This document shows, in pieces, positions 34,323 through 43,797 of a stretch of DNA of 64,000 nt (position 1 is its first letter; each line of letters begins with the position of its first letter). The stretch covers positions 186,001 through 250,000 of the forward strand of contig CAJUHH010000003.1 of the NCBI GenBank assembly GCA_910585965.1, in the 5' to 3' direction. The stretch comes from an uncultured Lachnospiraceae bacterium. Lineage in GTDB: Bacteria; Bacillota; Clostridia; Lachnospirales; Lachnospiraceae. The translations under genes were made by a program, and so were the position numbers. The notes below the pieces were generated by a model. That model was not told the origin of the DNA, ran no database searches, and worked only from the letters and a program-made list of their open reading frames with translations.

Positions 34323-34379
34323 CTCTCATCCTTATTTTATACCCGCGAGGGTGAAATGCAAAAAGCTGTTCTGCATATA

Positions 34380-34991
34380 TTATTTCAGCAAATCCAAATT
34401 CAAAGATTCCGAACCGTCCCCGTCCTCAACACCTCCAAGCAGAAGATCCGCTTCCTGAGGATGCAGGTCAGCCCGGTTCGCCCTGATGACTTCCGCATAA
34501 CCGTTCAGATTATTGATAAAGCTTTCATAATGGGATGCTGTCATATTCACAGTCTGGACAATCAGGTTTTCTAGGTTTGCCAACATTTCATCCGTATACT
34601 GAATCGCCGCCGCCCGCATATTATTCGCCTCTATCGTAGCATTATCCAGAATATCCTGTGCCTGATGGCTGGCCAGAGTCACCACTTCATTTGCCTGCGC
34701 ATATGCCTGCTGCATGATCTCATGCTCATTGATCAATTCATTCGTATGCATGGTTGCTTCATTGATCAACGCTTCTGCCTTCGATCTGGCATCGCTGAGA
34801 ATCGCTTCTTTATTGCTGATAATCTTCTGGTAACGCTTGATTTCATCCGGAGTCTTCATCCGAAGCTCCCGCAGCAACTCATCGATCTCTTCCTTATTTA
34901 CGATAATTTTCGTATTGGATAACGCCTGATACTTACAATTTTCAATATACTCTTCGATCTCGTCGATCAACTGTTCAATCCTGCTGCTCAT
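34380..34991 (-). CDS. coiled-coil, DivIVA/V-ATPase subunit H-like protein
   Basis: 203 aa, mostly helical and charged. Middle part (~60-130) is a continuous coiled coil (ISNKEAILSDARSKAEALIN, ANEVVTLASHQAQDILD) of the type annotated as vacuolar H+-ATPase subunit H or DivIVA-like in clostridia. No membrane segment. The gene lies directly downstream of coaD, as is common in Lachnospiraceae. A cell-division or polar scaffold role is plausible but not shown. Confidence 0.75.
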   Translation of the reverse strand: MSSRIEQLIDEIEEYIENCKYQALSNTKIIVNKEEIDELLRELRMKTPDEIKRYQKIISNKEAILSDARSKAEALINEATMHTNELINEHEIMQQAYAQANEVVTLASHQAQDILDNATIEANNMRAAAIQYTDEMLANLENLIVQTVNMTASHYESFINNLNGYAEVIRANRADLHPQEADLLLGGVEDGDGSESLNLDLLK

Positions 34992-35035
34992 ATTGTAACC
35001 TTTCCCATGACTGCCGCTATCGTTATTCCGCAGTA

Positions 35036-35521
35036 TTATCCATGTCCGTATTTTTTATAAATCAGCCGCGCCACAAAATCGGGAACGCACATCGTAATAT
35101 CCCCATTGAAGCTGGCAATTTCTTTCACGCTGCTGGAACTCAAATACGCATATTCCAAACTGGTAGTCAAAAATACAGTATCCAATTCCCCTTTGGAAAG
35201 CAATTTATTCGTCTGGGCGATCTGCAGCTCATATTCAAAATCGGTAATTGCCCGAAGGCCCCGGATCGCCACATGTACGCCTTTTTTCCTGGCGTAGTCA
35301 ATTAATAAGCCACTGAAGAAATCCACCTTCACATTCGGGATATCTTTCGTCGCCTCTTCCAATATCTTAACACGTTCTTCCACAGAAAACAATGGAGTCT
35401 TTAAATGATTGTTCAACACGCTTACTGTTAATTCGTCAAATATATCCGCTGCACGACGAATTACGTCAAGATGTCCATAAGTAACCGGATCAAAACTCCC
35501 CGGATAGATTGCAGCTTTCAT
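35036..35521 (-). CDS. coaD: pantetheine-phosphate adenylyltransferase
   Basis: 161 aa. KAAIYPGSFDPVTYGHLDVI is the ATP-binding T/HxGH motif (here TYGH), followed by RGLRAITDFEYELQIAQTNK and SSSVKEIASF. Penultimate step of coenzyme A synthesis, forming dephospho-CoA. Start overlaps rsmD by 4 nt, the classic rsmD-coaD pair. Confidence 0.97.
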   Translation of the reverse strand: MKAAIYPGSFDPVTYGHLDVIRRAADIFDELTVSVLNNHLKTPLFSVEERVKILEEATKDIPNVKVDFFSGLLIDYARKKGVHVAIRGLRAITDFEYELQIAQTNKLLSKGELDTVFLTTSLEYAYLSSSSVKEIASFNGDITMCVPDFVARLIYKKYGHG

Positions 35522-36081
35522 TCCTTTTCACATTGCTCCTTTCGCACAAATACATGCTTATTCGTCTTATACCGTTTTTCTTTTTCGACTTCATATCCAA
35601 GATCCCTGGCAAAGGAAAAGTCTTCCATAAGCTCTGCTTCTATTACGATCAGCGTATCCGCTGTCACATAAGGCTTGTCTGCCAGCAAAGCCAGCACTTT
35701 CTTCTCATAGCCCTCCCCATAAGGCGGATCCATAAAAATAATATCCGCTTCCTTCTCATGAATCGCGGACAGCGCCCCGACCACATCCTGTCTCAAAAGC
35801 GTCGCCTTCTCCTCCATTTTTGTAAAGGCGATATTATGCTGGATGCAGGCAAAAGCATTTCTGCCATTTTCCACAAAATAGGCATGTCCCGCTCCTCTGC
35901 TCAATGCCTCTATGCCTATGCCGCCGCTCCCGCTGAATAAATCAATAAATATGCAGTCCGCAAGATAAGGCTGAAGCATATTAAACAATGTTTCCTTTAT
36001 CCTGTCCGTAGTCGGCCTGGTATCCATTCCTTCCGGCGCCTTCAAAGGAAGGCTTCTTGCCGTTCCTGCAATCACTCTCAT
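35518..36081 (-). CDS. rsmD: 16S rRNA (guanine(966)-N2)-methyltransferase
   Basis: 187 aa from the ATG at 36081, chosen because the protein then begins MRVIAGTARSLPLKAPEG as in other RsmD; a longer frame to 36174 reaches back into the parC end. Rossmann MTase: DLFSGSGGIGIEALSRGA binds SAM, DPPY is the catalytic tetrad (IIFMDPPYGEGY). Pairs with coaD. Confidence 0.93.
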   Translation of the reverse strand: MRVIAGTARSLPLKAPEGMDTRPTTDRIKETLFNMLQPYLADCIFIDLFSGSGGIGIEALSRGAGHAYFVENGRNAFACIQHNIAFTKMEEKATLLRQDVVGALSAIHEKEADIIFMDPPYGEGYEKKVLALLADKPYVTADTLIVIEAELMEDFSFARDLGYEVEKEKRYKTNKHVFVRKEQCEKE

Positions 36082-36170
36082 AATCCGTCTGCTTATCCTT
36101 TCGGCATTTATCTTTCTACCATCATAATCTTTTCTTTGTTTCCGGTCAATCCTTTTATAGGAAAATATTG

Positions 36171-38411
36171 TCAAAGCCTGGGCTTTACTCCTTTTGTATC
36201 CCTTTTTCCGGCTTTCAGCTTATTCAGCTCTACTTTTTTTCCTTTATACTCCATCCAATATTCCACGGCATTCTGTGTATAATATACCTCTTCCACGTAA
36301 TCTTTGCCCGCCAGCTTCATGCCCCGGACACCCACCGCTCCTTTCTTCTTTTCAGGAATCTCCTCAATCGGGAAACGCAGGAAATATCCGCCCGCCGTCC
36401 GCAGGACAATATTGGTCTGTTCCTTTAAGATATTTACGGAAACCACCTCGTCCCCCTCTTGCAGCTTGGTGGCGGCCACCGTCCGTTTCGATACGTCGAA
36501 TTCTCCGCCGTCCACTACTTTTACCATAGAAAATTTGGTGGCAAAAATTACCCTATACAAGTTCAGCTGTGACTGTTCGGTTATGAAAAGTATCGTTTCC
36601 TTTTCCGAGCTGTAGTTGCTGACGTTATCCAATGGAATTCCTTTATCGCGGAACTTTCCAAACGGCAGGTCCAAAACTTTGATCGTATACAGCTGTCCTG
36701 TGTTGGTAAACACACAGATTTTCCCTGTATTCTTGCATGGAAACACAAATCTGTTTTCTGTATCAGCCGCTTCTTTGTTCCGCTCATAAGTCGGCACATC
36801 CACCGTTTTTACATAACCGAAGCGATCGACCAGGCACATGACTGCCATCTCTTCTAATTTCTTTTCCTCATAAACAGCTTCTTCCCTGTTTTCCACCATC
36901 GTCCGCCTGGGTCTTCCATATTCCTTCTTCATGGCGTCCAGCTCGTTCATGATCACCTGCGCCATGGCCTCCCTGCGCTCCAGTATCTCTTCATACCGGT
37001 AAATATTCGCCATCGTTTCCTCATGCTCCTTGACCAAAGCTTCCAGCTCCAGGCCGATCAGCTTATACAAGCGCATATCCAGTATAGCGTTCGCCTGTTT
37101 TTCCGTAAACTTAAGCTGGGCGGCCATGACTTTGGATTCCTTTGACTTGAATTGGATGCCTTCCGTCTTTCCTTCCACCAAGCATTCCTTTACCATCGCC
37201 CGGTCTTTGCTTCCCCGCAGAATCTCTATAATCAGGTCGATGACGTTGCATGCCTTGATCAACCCCTCCTGCACTTCCCTGCGCTCCAGTTCTTTCTCCA
37301 GGAGAGTCTTATATTTTCTGCCCGCCACTTCAAACTGAAAATCAACATTCGCCTTGATGATCTGTTTTAACCCCATCGTCTCCGGCTTCCCGTCGGCAAT
37401 CGCCAGCATATTGACGCCGAAAGTATCCTCCAGGCGGGTTTTTTTATACAGCATATTGATAAAATGATCGACATCCGCATCTTTTTTCAGCTCTATGACA
37501 ATACGGATTCCCTCTTTGGAGGACTGGTTTGAAATATCCGTAATATCCTGTGTCTTCTTTGCCTCCGCAAGCCCGGCCACATCGGAAAGGAATTTGCCGA
37601 TATTAGCGCCGATCATGGGATATGGTATCTCGGTAATCACGACATTTGTCTTGCCGCCCTTCGCTTTCTCGATCTCCACTTTCCCCCTGACCTTTATCTT
37701 CCCCGTCCCTGTTTCATAAATGGAAAGCAAGTCGTCTTTATTAATTACAATTCCTCCGGTAGGGAAATCGGGGCCTTTCACATGCTTCATCAATTCCTTT
37801 ACCGTAATCTCCGGGTTCTTCATATATGCTTTGGCCGCATCGATGACTTCTGATAAATTGTGCGGAGGAATGCTGGTGGCCATACCCACCGCAATGCCCT
37901 CGGAACCGTTGACAAGCAGATTGGGAATCTTGGCAGGAAGCACGGAAGGCTCCTTTTCCGTCTCGTCAAAATTAGGCACGAAATCCACTACATCTTTGTC
38001 CAGATCGGCTAAAAATGCCTCCTGCGTCACCTTCTGCAGCCTGGCTTCCGTATAACGCATAGCCGCCGCCCCGTCGCCTTCAATATTCCCAAAGTTCCCA
38101 TGCCCGTCCACCAGCGGCATTCCCTTTTTAAATTCCTGGGTCATTACGACCAAGGCTTCATAAATGGAACTGTCCCCATGGGGATGGTACTTGCCCATCG
38201 TATCGCCCACAATGCGGGCGCTTTTTCGATAAGGCTTATCATGCCGTATGCCCAGCTCATGCATATCGTACAGAGTCCTCCTCTGCACTGGTTTCAGTCC
38301 GTCCCTCACGTCCGGAAGCGCCCTCGCAATAATGACGCTCATCGCATAATCGATATAAGATTTCTGCATGACTTCCGAATATTCCGTTTTGATGATCCTG
38401 CTGTCATCCAT
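36171..38411 (-). CDS. parC: DNA topoisomerase IV subunit A
   Basis: 746 aa. Breakage-reunion domain: DYAMSVIIARALPDVRDGLKPVQRR split at residues ~20-45, KYHPHGDSSIYEALV (quinolone-determining region, Ser and Glu), catalytic Tyr in AAMRYTEARL. The C-terminal beta-pinwheel is short, and the place of the gyrase QRRGGKG box reads KKKGAVGV, so this is ParC rather than GyrA. Paired with parE 30 nt upstream. Decatenates daughter chromosomes. GGGAGG ribosome site. Confidence 0.92.
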   Translation of the reverse strand: MDDSRIIKTEYSEVMQKSYIDYAMSVIIARALPDVRDGLKPVQRRTLYDMHELGIRHDKPYRKSARIVGDTMGKYHPHGDSSIYEALVVMTQEFKKGMPLVDGHGNFGNIEGDGAAAMRYTEARLQKVTQEAFLADLDKDVVDFVPNFDETEKEPSVLPAKIPNLLVNGSEGIAVGMATSIPPHNLSEVIDAAKAYMKNPEITVKELMKHVKGPDFPTGGIVINKDDLLSIYETGTGKIKVRGKVEIEKAKGGKTNVVITEIPYPMIGANIGKFLSDVAGLAEAKKTQDITDISNQSSKEGIRIVIELKKDADVDHFINMLYKKTRLEDTFGVNMLAIADGKPETMGLKQIIKANVDFQFEVAGRKYKTLLEKELERREVQEGLIKACNVIDLIIEILRGSKDRAMVKECLVEGKTEGIQFKSKESKVMAAQLKFTEKQANAILDMRLYKLIGLELEALVKEHEETMANIYRYEEILERREAMAQVIMNELDAMKKEYGRPRRTMVENREEAVYEEKKLEEMAVMCLVDRFGYVKTVDVPTYERNKEAADTENRFVFPCKNTGKICVFTNTGQLYTIKVLDLPFGKFRDKGIPLDNVSNYSSEKETILFITEQSQLNLYRVIFATKFSMVKVVDGGEFDVSKRTVAATKLQEGDEVVSVNILKEQTNIVLRTAGGYFLRFPIEEIPEKKKGAVGVRGMKLAGKDYVEEVYYTQNAVEYWMEYKGKKVELNKLKAGKRDTKGVKPRL

Positions 38412-38441
38412 AATGATTCATTCCTCCCGGCTTGCCGTTTC

Positions 38442-40364
38442 CTATACGTCCAGTTCCGCATCCGTCGCATGCTCATAAATAAATGCTTTTCTCGGCGGAA
38501 CATCCGTCCCCATCAGCATCTCCGTCACCTCGGAAGCCATGCGGCCGTCCTCGATCTCCACCTGTTTCAAAAGCCTTGTCTCCGGGTTCAGCGTCGTTTC
38601 CCACAGCTGTTCCGCATCCATTTCCCCCAGTCCTTTATAACGCTGCAGCGTAAAGGGTCCTTTATGGCGCTTCCGATATTTTTCCAGCGCCTTGTCGTCA
38701 TATAAGTATTCTTCCTTCCCCTTCGACGGCATCGCCTTGTATAAAGGAGGCATGGCAAGATATACATGCCCTTCATAAATCAGTTCCGGCATAAAACGGT
38801 AGAACAAAGTAAGCAGAAGCGTGGAAATATGCGCTCCGTCCACATCCGCATCCGCCATAATAATAATTTTGTCATATCGCAGCTTGGAGATATCAAAATC
38901 ATTCCCATAGCCCTCGGAAAACCCGCAGCCGAAGGCATTGATCATCGTTTTGATCTCTGCATTTGCAAGAACTTTGTCAATACTTGCCTTTTCCACATTC
39001 AGAATTTTGCCCCGGATAGGCAAAATCGCCTGAAATGCACGATTTCTTGCAGTTTTTGCGCTTCCCCCCGCAGAATCGCCCTCCACGATAAAAATTTCGC
39101 ATTTGGATGCGTCCCGCGATTCACAGTTCGCCAGTTTCCCATTGGAGTCAAAAGAAAACTTCTGCTTCGTGAGCATATTCGTCTTCGCTTTCTCCTCCGT
39201 CTTCCGTATCTTCGCCGCCTTTTCGGCGCAGCCGATCACAGCCTTTAAGACCTCCAAGTTGCGGTCAAAATAACGGACGATTTCTTCCCCCGTCACTTTG
39301 CTGACCACCTTCGCCGCATCCTGGTTATCCAGCTTCGTCTTTGTCTGTCCTTCAAACCGGGGATCCGGGTGTTTGAGGGAAACGACCGCCGTCATTCCGT
39401 TACGCACATCGGCCCCGGTAAAATTAACGTCCTTCTCCTTCAAAATATTCAGTTCCCTTGCGTATGTATTAATCACATTGGTGAACATGGTCTTAAACCC
39501 TGTCAGATGGGTCCCGCCTTCCGCATTATAGATATTATTACAGAAGCCCAGCACATTTTCATGGAATTCATTCACATACTGGAAAGCGACCTCCACAGAT
39601 ATGTTATCGTTTTCCCCTTTATAATAAATGACATCATGTACAGTCTCTTTGGACTTATTCATATCCTTGACAAATCCGGTAATACCCTCCGTCTCCTGAT
39701 ACTCGATATGTTCTGCCGGAACCTTGCGCCTGTCTTCATAGATAATCGTAAGCGCTGGATTTAAATACGCCGTCTCATGCAGACGGCTTTTCACTTCGTC
39801 TTCTTTAAAGCGTGTCCTGTCAAAAATAGTATCATCGGGAAGGAAATTCACCTTTGTCCCTGTTTCCCTTGTTTTCCCGATGACAGGCAGCAGCCCGTCT
39901 TTCAGTTCAATAACGGGATTTCCCCTTTCATATTTATCTTCATAAATAAAACCGCCGTTCTTCACTTGTACCGTCAGATAGGCGGAAAGCGCATTTACAA
40001 CAGAAGACCCCACTCCGTGAAGACCTCCGCTCGTCTTATAAGAAGAATTATCAAACTTCCCTCCGGCATGCAGCGTAGTGAATACAAGCCGCTCCGCGCT
40101 GATCCCTTTTTCGTGCATCCCCACAGGAATTCCTCTGCCATTATCTTCCACCGTGGCCGAACCGTCCGCTTCCAGCGTCACTTTTATCTTATCGCAATAG
40201 CCGGCCAGGTGTTCGTCCACCGCGTTATCTACAATTTCGTATATCAGATGGTTCAAACCTTTGTAAGAAACGCTTCCGATATACATCCCGGGTCTTTTCC
40301 TGACCGCTTCCAGCCCTTCCAGAACCGTTATTTTCGAGGCGTCATAGGTATCCGCTTTCGCCAT
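38442..40364 (-). CDS. parE: DNA topoisomerase IV subunit B
   Basis: 640 aa from the ATG at 40364 (AAAGGA 9 nt upstream); three extra codons are possible. GHKL ATPase: VRKRPGMYIGSVSYKGLNHL, VDEHLAGYC, DNGRGIPVGMH and GLHGVGSSVVNALS. Toprim: FIVEGDSAGGSAKTARNR, RGKILNVEKAS, DADVDGAHI and PLYK. Short TOPRIM insert and pairing with the gyrA-box-less parC assign it to topo IV; gyrB is the close paralogue. Confidence 0.93.
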   Translation of the reverse strand: MAKADTYDASKITVLEGLEAVRKRPGMYIGSVSYKGLNHLIYEIVDNAVDEHLAGYCDKIKVTLEADGSATVEDNGRGIPVGMHEKGISAERLVFTTLHAGGKFDNSSYKTSGGLHGVGSSVVNALSAYLTVQVKNGGFIYEDKYERGNPVIELKDGLLPVIGKTRETGTKVNFLPDDTIFDRTRFKEDEVKSRLHETAYLNPALTIIYEDRRKVPAEHIEYQETEGITGFVKDMNKSKETVHDVIYYKGENDNISVEVAFQYVNEFHENVLGFCNNIYNAEGGTHLTGFKTMFTNVINTYARELNILKEKDVNFTGADVRNGMTAVVSLKHPDPRFEGQTKTKLDNQDAAKVVSKVTGEEIVRYFDRNLEVLKAVIGCAEKAAKIRKTEEKAKTNMLTKQKFSFDSNGKLANCESRDASKCEIFIVEGDSAGGSAKTARNRAFQAILPIRGKILNVEKASIDKVLANAEIKTMINAFGCGFSEGYGNDFDISKLRYDKIIIMADADVDGAHISTLLLTLFYRFMPELIYEGHVYLAMPPLYKAMPSKGKEEYLYDDKALEKYRKRHKGPFTLQRYKGLGEMDAEQLWETTLNPETRLLKQVEIEDGRMASEVTEMLMGTDVPPRKAFIYEHATDAELDV

Positions 40365-40439
40365 GATTTCCATCCTTTCCTGTCATTGTCCAAAAATTCA
40401 TTTTGTAGTATAGCATATATCCTTTGGAAATAAAAGAGG

Positions 40440-40468
40440 AAAAAAAGCTCCAGAGGAAGCCTCTGGAG
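40440..40468 (-). terminator. intrinsic terminator of the degV-like gene
   Basis: Minus strand: CTCCAGAGG / CCTCTGGAG 9-bp stem with a 3-nt loop, followed by C and seven Ts. Directly follows the stop at 40491 and separates DegV from parE. Confidence 0.88.
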
Positions 40469-40490
40469 TTTGCTGACAGATATCTGCATT

Positions 40491-41438
40491 TTATATTTTT
40501 TTACAACAGGCGATCGCCAGCGCTCCAGGACCGATATGGCAGGAAACGCTTAAGGAAAGAGGGTCTATATGGATGTCAAAGCCTGGGAAGACTTCCAGCA
40601 GTTCTTGTTTCAATACCTCTGCCGCCTCCTGATTATGGGTGTGGGCGATCTGCAGCCATATATTATCTTTGTCTGCCCCTCCAAAACGATTGATCATGTC
40701 GTTTTTGATGGCATTGGTCATAATCGTTTTCCCCTGGTTTGTCGTTCTCGCCTTTGCAAAGGCATCCAGTTTGTCGCCTTGTATCTGCAATACCGGTTTC
40801 AGCCTCAGCAGCGTTCCAAGCGCGGCGGCGGCTGGCGTGATTCTTCCGCCCTTTTTTAAATAATAAAGCGTATCCAGCATAATATAAATGCTGGAATTGT
40901 ATTTATCGGCTTCCAGAAATTCTTTGATTTCTTCCGCGCATTTTCCGTCTTCCGCCAGTCTGCGCGCATCCAGCGCCGACTGCCTTTGGGTAACGGATAT
41001 CCTCTGGTTGTTGACTACCTGTACTTTTCCGTCATAATCCTGAGAAAGCATAATGGCGCTCTGACAGGAGCCGGATAAACCGCTGCTCATGGGAATATGC
41101 ACGATTTCATCGTATTCCTTCAGCAAATCGTCCCACAATTTCATCACCGAATCCGGGGACGGCTGACTCGTCACCACATTGTCCCCTCTCGCCAGCATTT
41201 CATAAAATTCATCCTGTGTCAGGTTAATATCTTCAAAATAAGTCTCTTCATTCACCATAAAAGGCATGGGAAGCACATAAATGCCCAGCTCCTTTGCCTG
41301 ATTCTGCGTAATTCCACTATTACTGTCCGTTACGATCGCAATCTTTGCCACTGTTCTGTACCGCACTGCACCCGCAGCACTTCTCCTTTCCGCCCTCTTG
41401 TCTCTGGTCTGTCCCGGTAAAATATCGCCGTTATTCAT
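40491..41438 (-). CDS. DegV family fatty-acid-binding protein
   Basis: About 315 aa. DegV/FakB fold: AIVTDSNSGITQ at the domain start, TSQPSPDSVMKLWDDL, VHIPMSSGLSGSCQSA and GRITPAAAALG, which surround the lipid site. Binds a fatty acid and, in the FakB role, presents it to FakA for phosphorylation; a FakA-like protein is encoded 3 kb away. Start uncertain: family members begin about 30 residues later near AKIAIVTDSN, where GTG codons (41366, 41351) exist but lack a well-spaced ribosome site. Overlap with recG end excluded by this choice. Confidence 0.88.
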   Translation of the reverse strand: MNNGDILPGQTRDKRAERRSAAGAVRYRTVAKIAIVTDSNSGITQNQAKELGIYVLPMPFMVNEETYFEDINLTQDEFYEMLARGDNVVTSQPSPDSVMKLWDDLLKEYDEIVHIPMSSGLSGSCQSAIMLSQDYDGKVQVVNNQRISVTQRQSALDARRLAEDGKCAEEIKEFLEADKYNSSIYIMLDTLYYLKKGGRITPAAAALGTLLRLKPVLQIQGDKLDAFAKARTTNQGKTIMTNAIKNDMINRFGGADKDNIWLQIAHTHNQEAAEVLKQELLEVFPGFDIHIDPLSLSVSCHIGPGALAIACCKKI

Positions 41439-41448
41439 TATCTTACCG

Positions 41449-43503
41449 TCAGATTGTCCGAAAGTCAACCGAATTCAATAGATTTTCCATATACTTTCCA
41501 AGCAGGGCATGCTCCGGTTTTTCCAGCCCTTCATCCTCGGACAGCACCCTGTCCGCATATTCCCCCGCCGCTTTCAGCAGATCTGCATCCTGATAAATAT
41601 CCCCGATCTTAAAATCCATCAGCCCGCTCTGCCGTATTCCGAACAAATCCCCAGGGCCGCGCATTTTCAGGTCCTCCCCCGCAATATAAAATCCATCGTT
41701 GGACCGGTTTAATATCTCCAGCCTGTCAAAACTTTCTTTTTTTCCGGATCCATTCATAAAAATGCAGTAGGACTGGCTCTCCCCCCTGCCGACCCGGCCC
41801 CTGAGCTGGTGAAGCTGCGCTAAGCCGAACCGTTCCGCATTTTCCACCATCATCACCGTGGCATTGGGGACATTGATCCCTACCTCGATCACGGTAGTAG
41901 AAACAAGCACATCAATATTATGCGTGCCGTATTCCTCCATAATTTTATTCTTATCCGAAGAACGCATTTTCCCATGAAGGCAAGCTACCTGTATATCTGC
42001 CGGCAGCATGCTTTTTAACTTTTCCGTGTAGGATACTACGTTTTCTACTCCTTCCATTTCCCCTTCTTCCACCATCGGGCATATCACATAAACCTGGTGT
42101 CCCATCCGTACTTCCTTTTCGATAAAGCGGTATGCCCTGTCCCTGTACTCCGTTCCAACCACGCAGTTTTTGATGGGCAGCCTGTTGGCGGGCAGTTCAT
42201 CTATGATCGAAATATCCAGATCCCCATAAAGAATAAGCGCCAGGGTTCTCGGGATCGGCGTCGCGCTCATGACCATCACATGCACGCCCTCTCCCTTTCC
42301 GGCCAGCCTCTCCCTTTGCCTTACGCCGAACCGATGCTGTTCGTCCGTGACGACCAATGCCAGGTTTTTATACTCCGCTTTTTCCTGTATCAGGGCATGA
42401 GTTCCGATCACTACGTTGGCTCTTCCGCTCTTGATCTCCTCGTATGCCTCCCTCTTTTCCTTTGCTGCCATAGACCCTGTTAACAGTATCGGACAAAAGG
42501 GAAGGCGGTATTTTTCCGTCAGTTCCTTCATTGCCTCGTAATGCTGCAATGCCAATACTTCCGTCGGTGCCATCATAGCTCCCTGATAGCCATTGGACAC
42601 ACACATGAGCAGCGCAAGAAAAGCAAGAATCGTCTTTCCCGATCCCACATCGCCCTGGACAAGCCGGTTCATGACCTTGTCCCCCGCAAGATCATCCCTG
42701 ATTTCCTCCCATGTCCTGCGCTGTGCCGCCGTCAAAGAATAGGGAAGAGCCTCTATCAGCCTTCCCGTCTGTGCTGTTTCCATCATGGGATGACTGCTTT
42801 TCAATCCCTCGTTGTGATCCTTGCATTTTCGCAACGCCAGAAGAAAGAAAAAGAATTCGTCAAAAACCAGCCTCTTCCTCGCCGCTAGCAGTTCATCATA
42901 ATCCGAAGGAAAGTGAACGGCTTCCAACGCCTGTTCATACGGCATAAGGCGCTGTTCCTCCCTGATCCATGCTGGCAAAGGATCCCCTTCCCAGTCAAAA
43001 AGTGACAGCGCCTGTTTGACCGCCTTTGTCACCATATGGTTCGTCAGCCCCGCCGTAAGCGGATATTTAGGCTGCAGCACGCCGGTAAGCCTGGCATATT
43101 CCTCCGGCTTATAAATCTTCGCCTGTTCCATCGCCAGCTTTCCGTTTTTCTCCTGCAAGATTCCCCGGAATATATAAAAACTTCCCTTTTTCAATATATT
43201 TTTTACATAAGGCATATTAAAATAAGTCATAAAAACCTGTCCGGTTCCATCCTTGACTACAAAATTAATCACCGTCAGATTCCTCACTTTTTTCGATGCC
43301 ATATTCCCCACCAGACAGGCCCTCACCGCGCAAAGCTCCCCCGGGACGGCATCGCTGATGGAAAGCGGAGCGGAAAACATTTCATAATCCCTCGGATAAT
43401 TCCGAAGCAGCTCCCCGATATTCTTCACACCCAGCTTATAAAACAACCGAGCCGTCTTCTCCCCCACCCCTTTGATCTGAATAATATCCGTACATCCATC
43501 CAT
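41449..43503 (-). CDS. recG: ATP-dependent DNA helicase RecG
   Basis: 684 aa, full length. OB/wedge domain (~50-150), then helicase domain I with GDVGSGKTILAFLALL (Walker A), VVTDEQHRFGVRQRERL (DExQ motif II) and MSATPIPRTLALILYGDLD, domain II with TTVIEVGINVPNATVMMVE and QLHQLRGRVGRGESQSYC. Remodels stalled forks and branched DNA. GGTGAGGGT ribosome site. Confidence 0.97.
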   Translation of the reverse strand: MDGCTDIIQIKGVGEKTARLFYKLGVKNIGELLRNYPRDYEMFSAPLSISDAVPGELCAVRACLVGNMASKKVRNLTVINFVVKDGTGQVFMTYFNMPYVKNILKKGSFYIFRGILQEKNGKLAMEQAKIYKPEEYARLTGVLQPKYPLTAGLTNHMVTKAVKQALSLFDWEGDPLPAWIREEQRLMPYEQALEAVHFPSDYDELLAARKRLVFDEFFFFLLALRKCKDHNEGLKSSHPMMETAQTGRLIEALPYSLTAAQRRTWEEIRDDLAGDKVMNRLVQGDVGSGKTILAFLALLMCVSNGYQGAMMAPTEVLALQHYEAMKELTEKYRLPFCPILLTGSMAAKEKREAYEEIKSGRANVVIGTHALIQEKAEYKNLALVVTDEQHRFGVRQRERLAGKGEGVHVMVMSATPIPRTLALILYGDLDISIIDELPANRLPIKNCVVGTEYRDRAYRFIEKEVRMGHQVYVICPMVEEGEMEGVENVVSYTEKLKSMLPADIQVACLHGKMRSSDKNKIMEEYGTHNIDVLVSTTVIEVGINVPNATVMMVENAERFGLAQLHQLRGRVGRGESQSYCIFMNGSGKKESFDRLEILNRSNDGFYIAGEDLKMRGPGDLFGIRQSGLMDFKIGDIYQDADLLKAAGEYADRVLSEDEGLEKPEHALLGKYMENLLNSVDFRTI

Positions 43504-43591
43504 ACCCTCACCTTATCCATTTCTTATAATATTATCAATATGAATCAAGCAGAGAAAAACTTTCCCCCTACCCGCGCACCAACTCTGTAAA

Positions 43592-43615
43592 AAAAGGACG
43601 GCCCCCCGTCCTTTT
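43592..43615 (-). terminator. strong intrinsic terminator between the DAK2 gene and recG
   Basis: Minus strand: AAAAGGACGG / CCGTCCTTTT, 10-bp stem with a 4-nt loop, continuing into a run of Ts. It lies about 180 nt after the DAK2-domain gene stop, beyond the palindromic element. Confidence 0.88.
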
Positions 43616-43667
43616 CTCCTAATACACCCACTCCCATAATTCCGCCCCACAACATTTCAAGCCAACG

Positions 43668-43795
43668 GGAAGAATGCCCGTTCTCCGGGCATTCTTCGGT
43701 GTGAAGGGCGGTTCTTAACGCAAATTTGCGTTAAGAACCCTAGAAGTTCTTGGCGAAGCACCCACTGGTGCGAGCCTTAGAACCTCTCTTCACAC
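43668..43795. repeat. palindromic, multi-arm intergenic element (candidate MITE or structured RNA)
   Basis: Three nested structures in ~130 bp. First, a 12-bp stem GAAGAATGCCCG / CGGGCATTCTTC (about 43672-43697). Second, GTGTGAAG (43699-43706) pairs with CTTCACAC (43788-43795), enclosing a perfect 30-bp palindrome at 43710-43739 (halves GGTTCTTAACGCAAA). Third, a hairpin near 43745-43782 with stems GTTCT/AGAAC, GGC/GCC and CACC/GGTG. The strand after the palindrome can pair alternatively (AAGAAC with GTTCTT). Nothing coding. Lies in the 3' region of the DAK2 gene, before its terminator. Confidence 0.7.
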
Positions 43796-43797
43796 TA

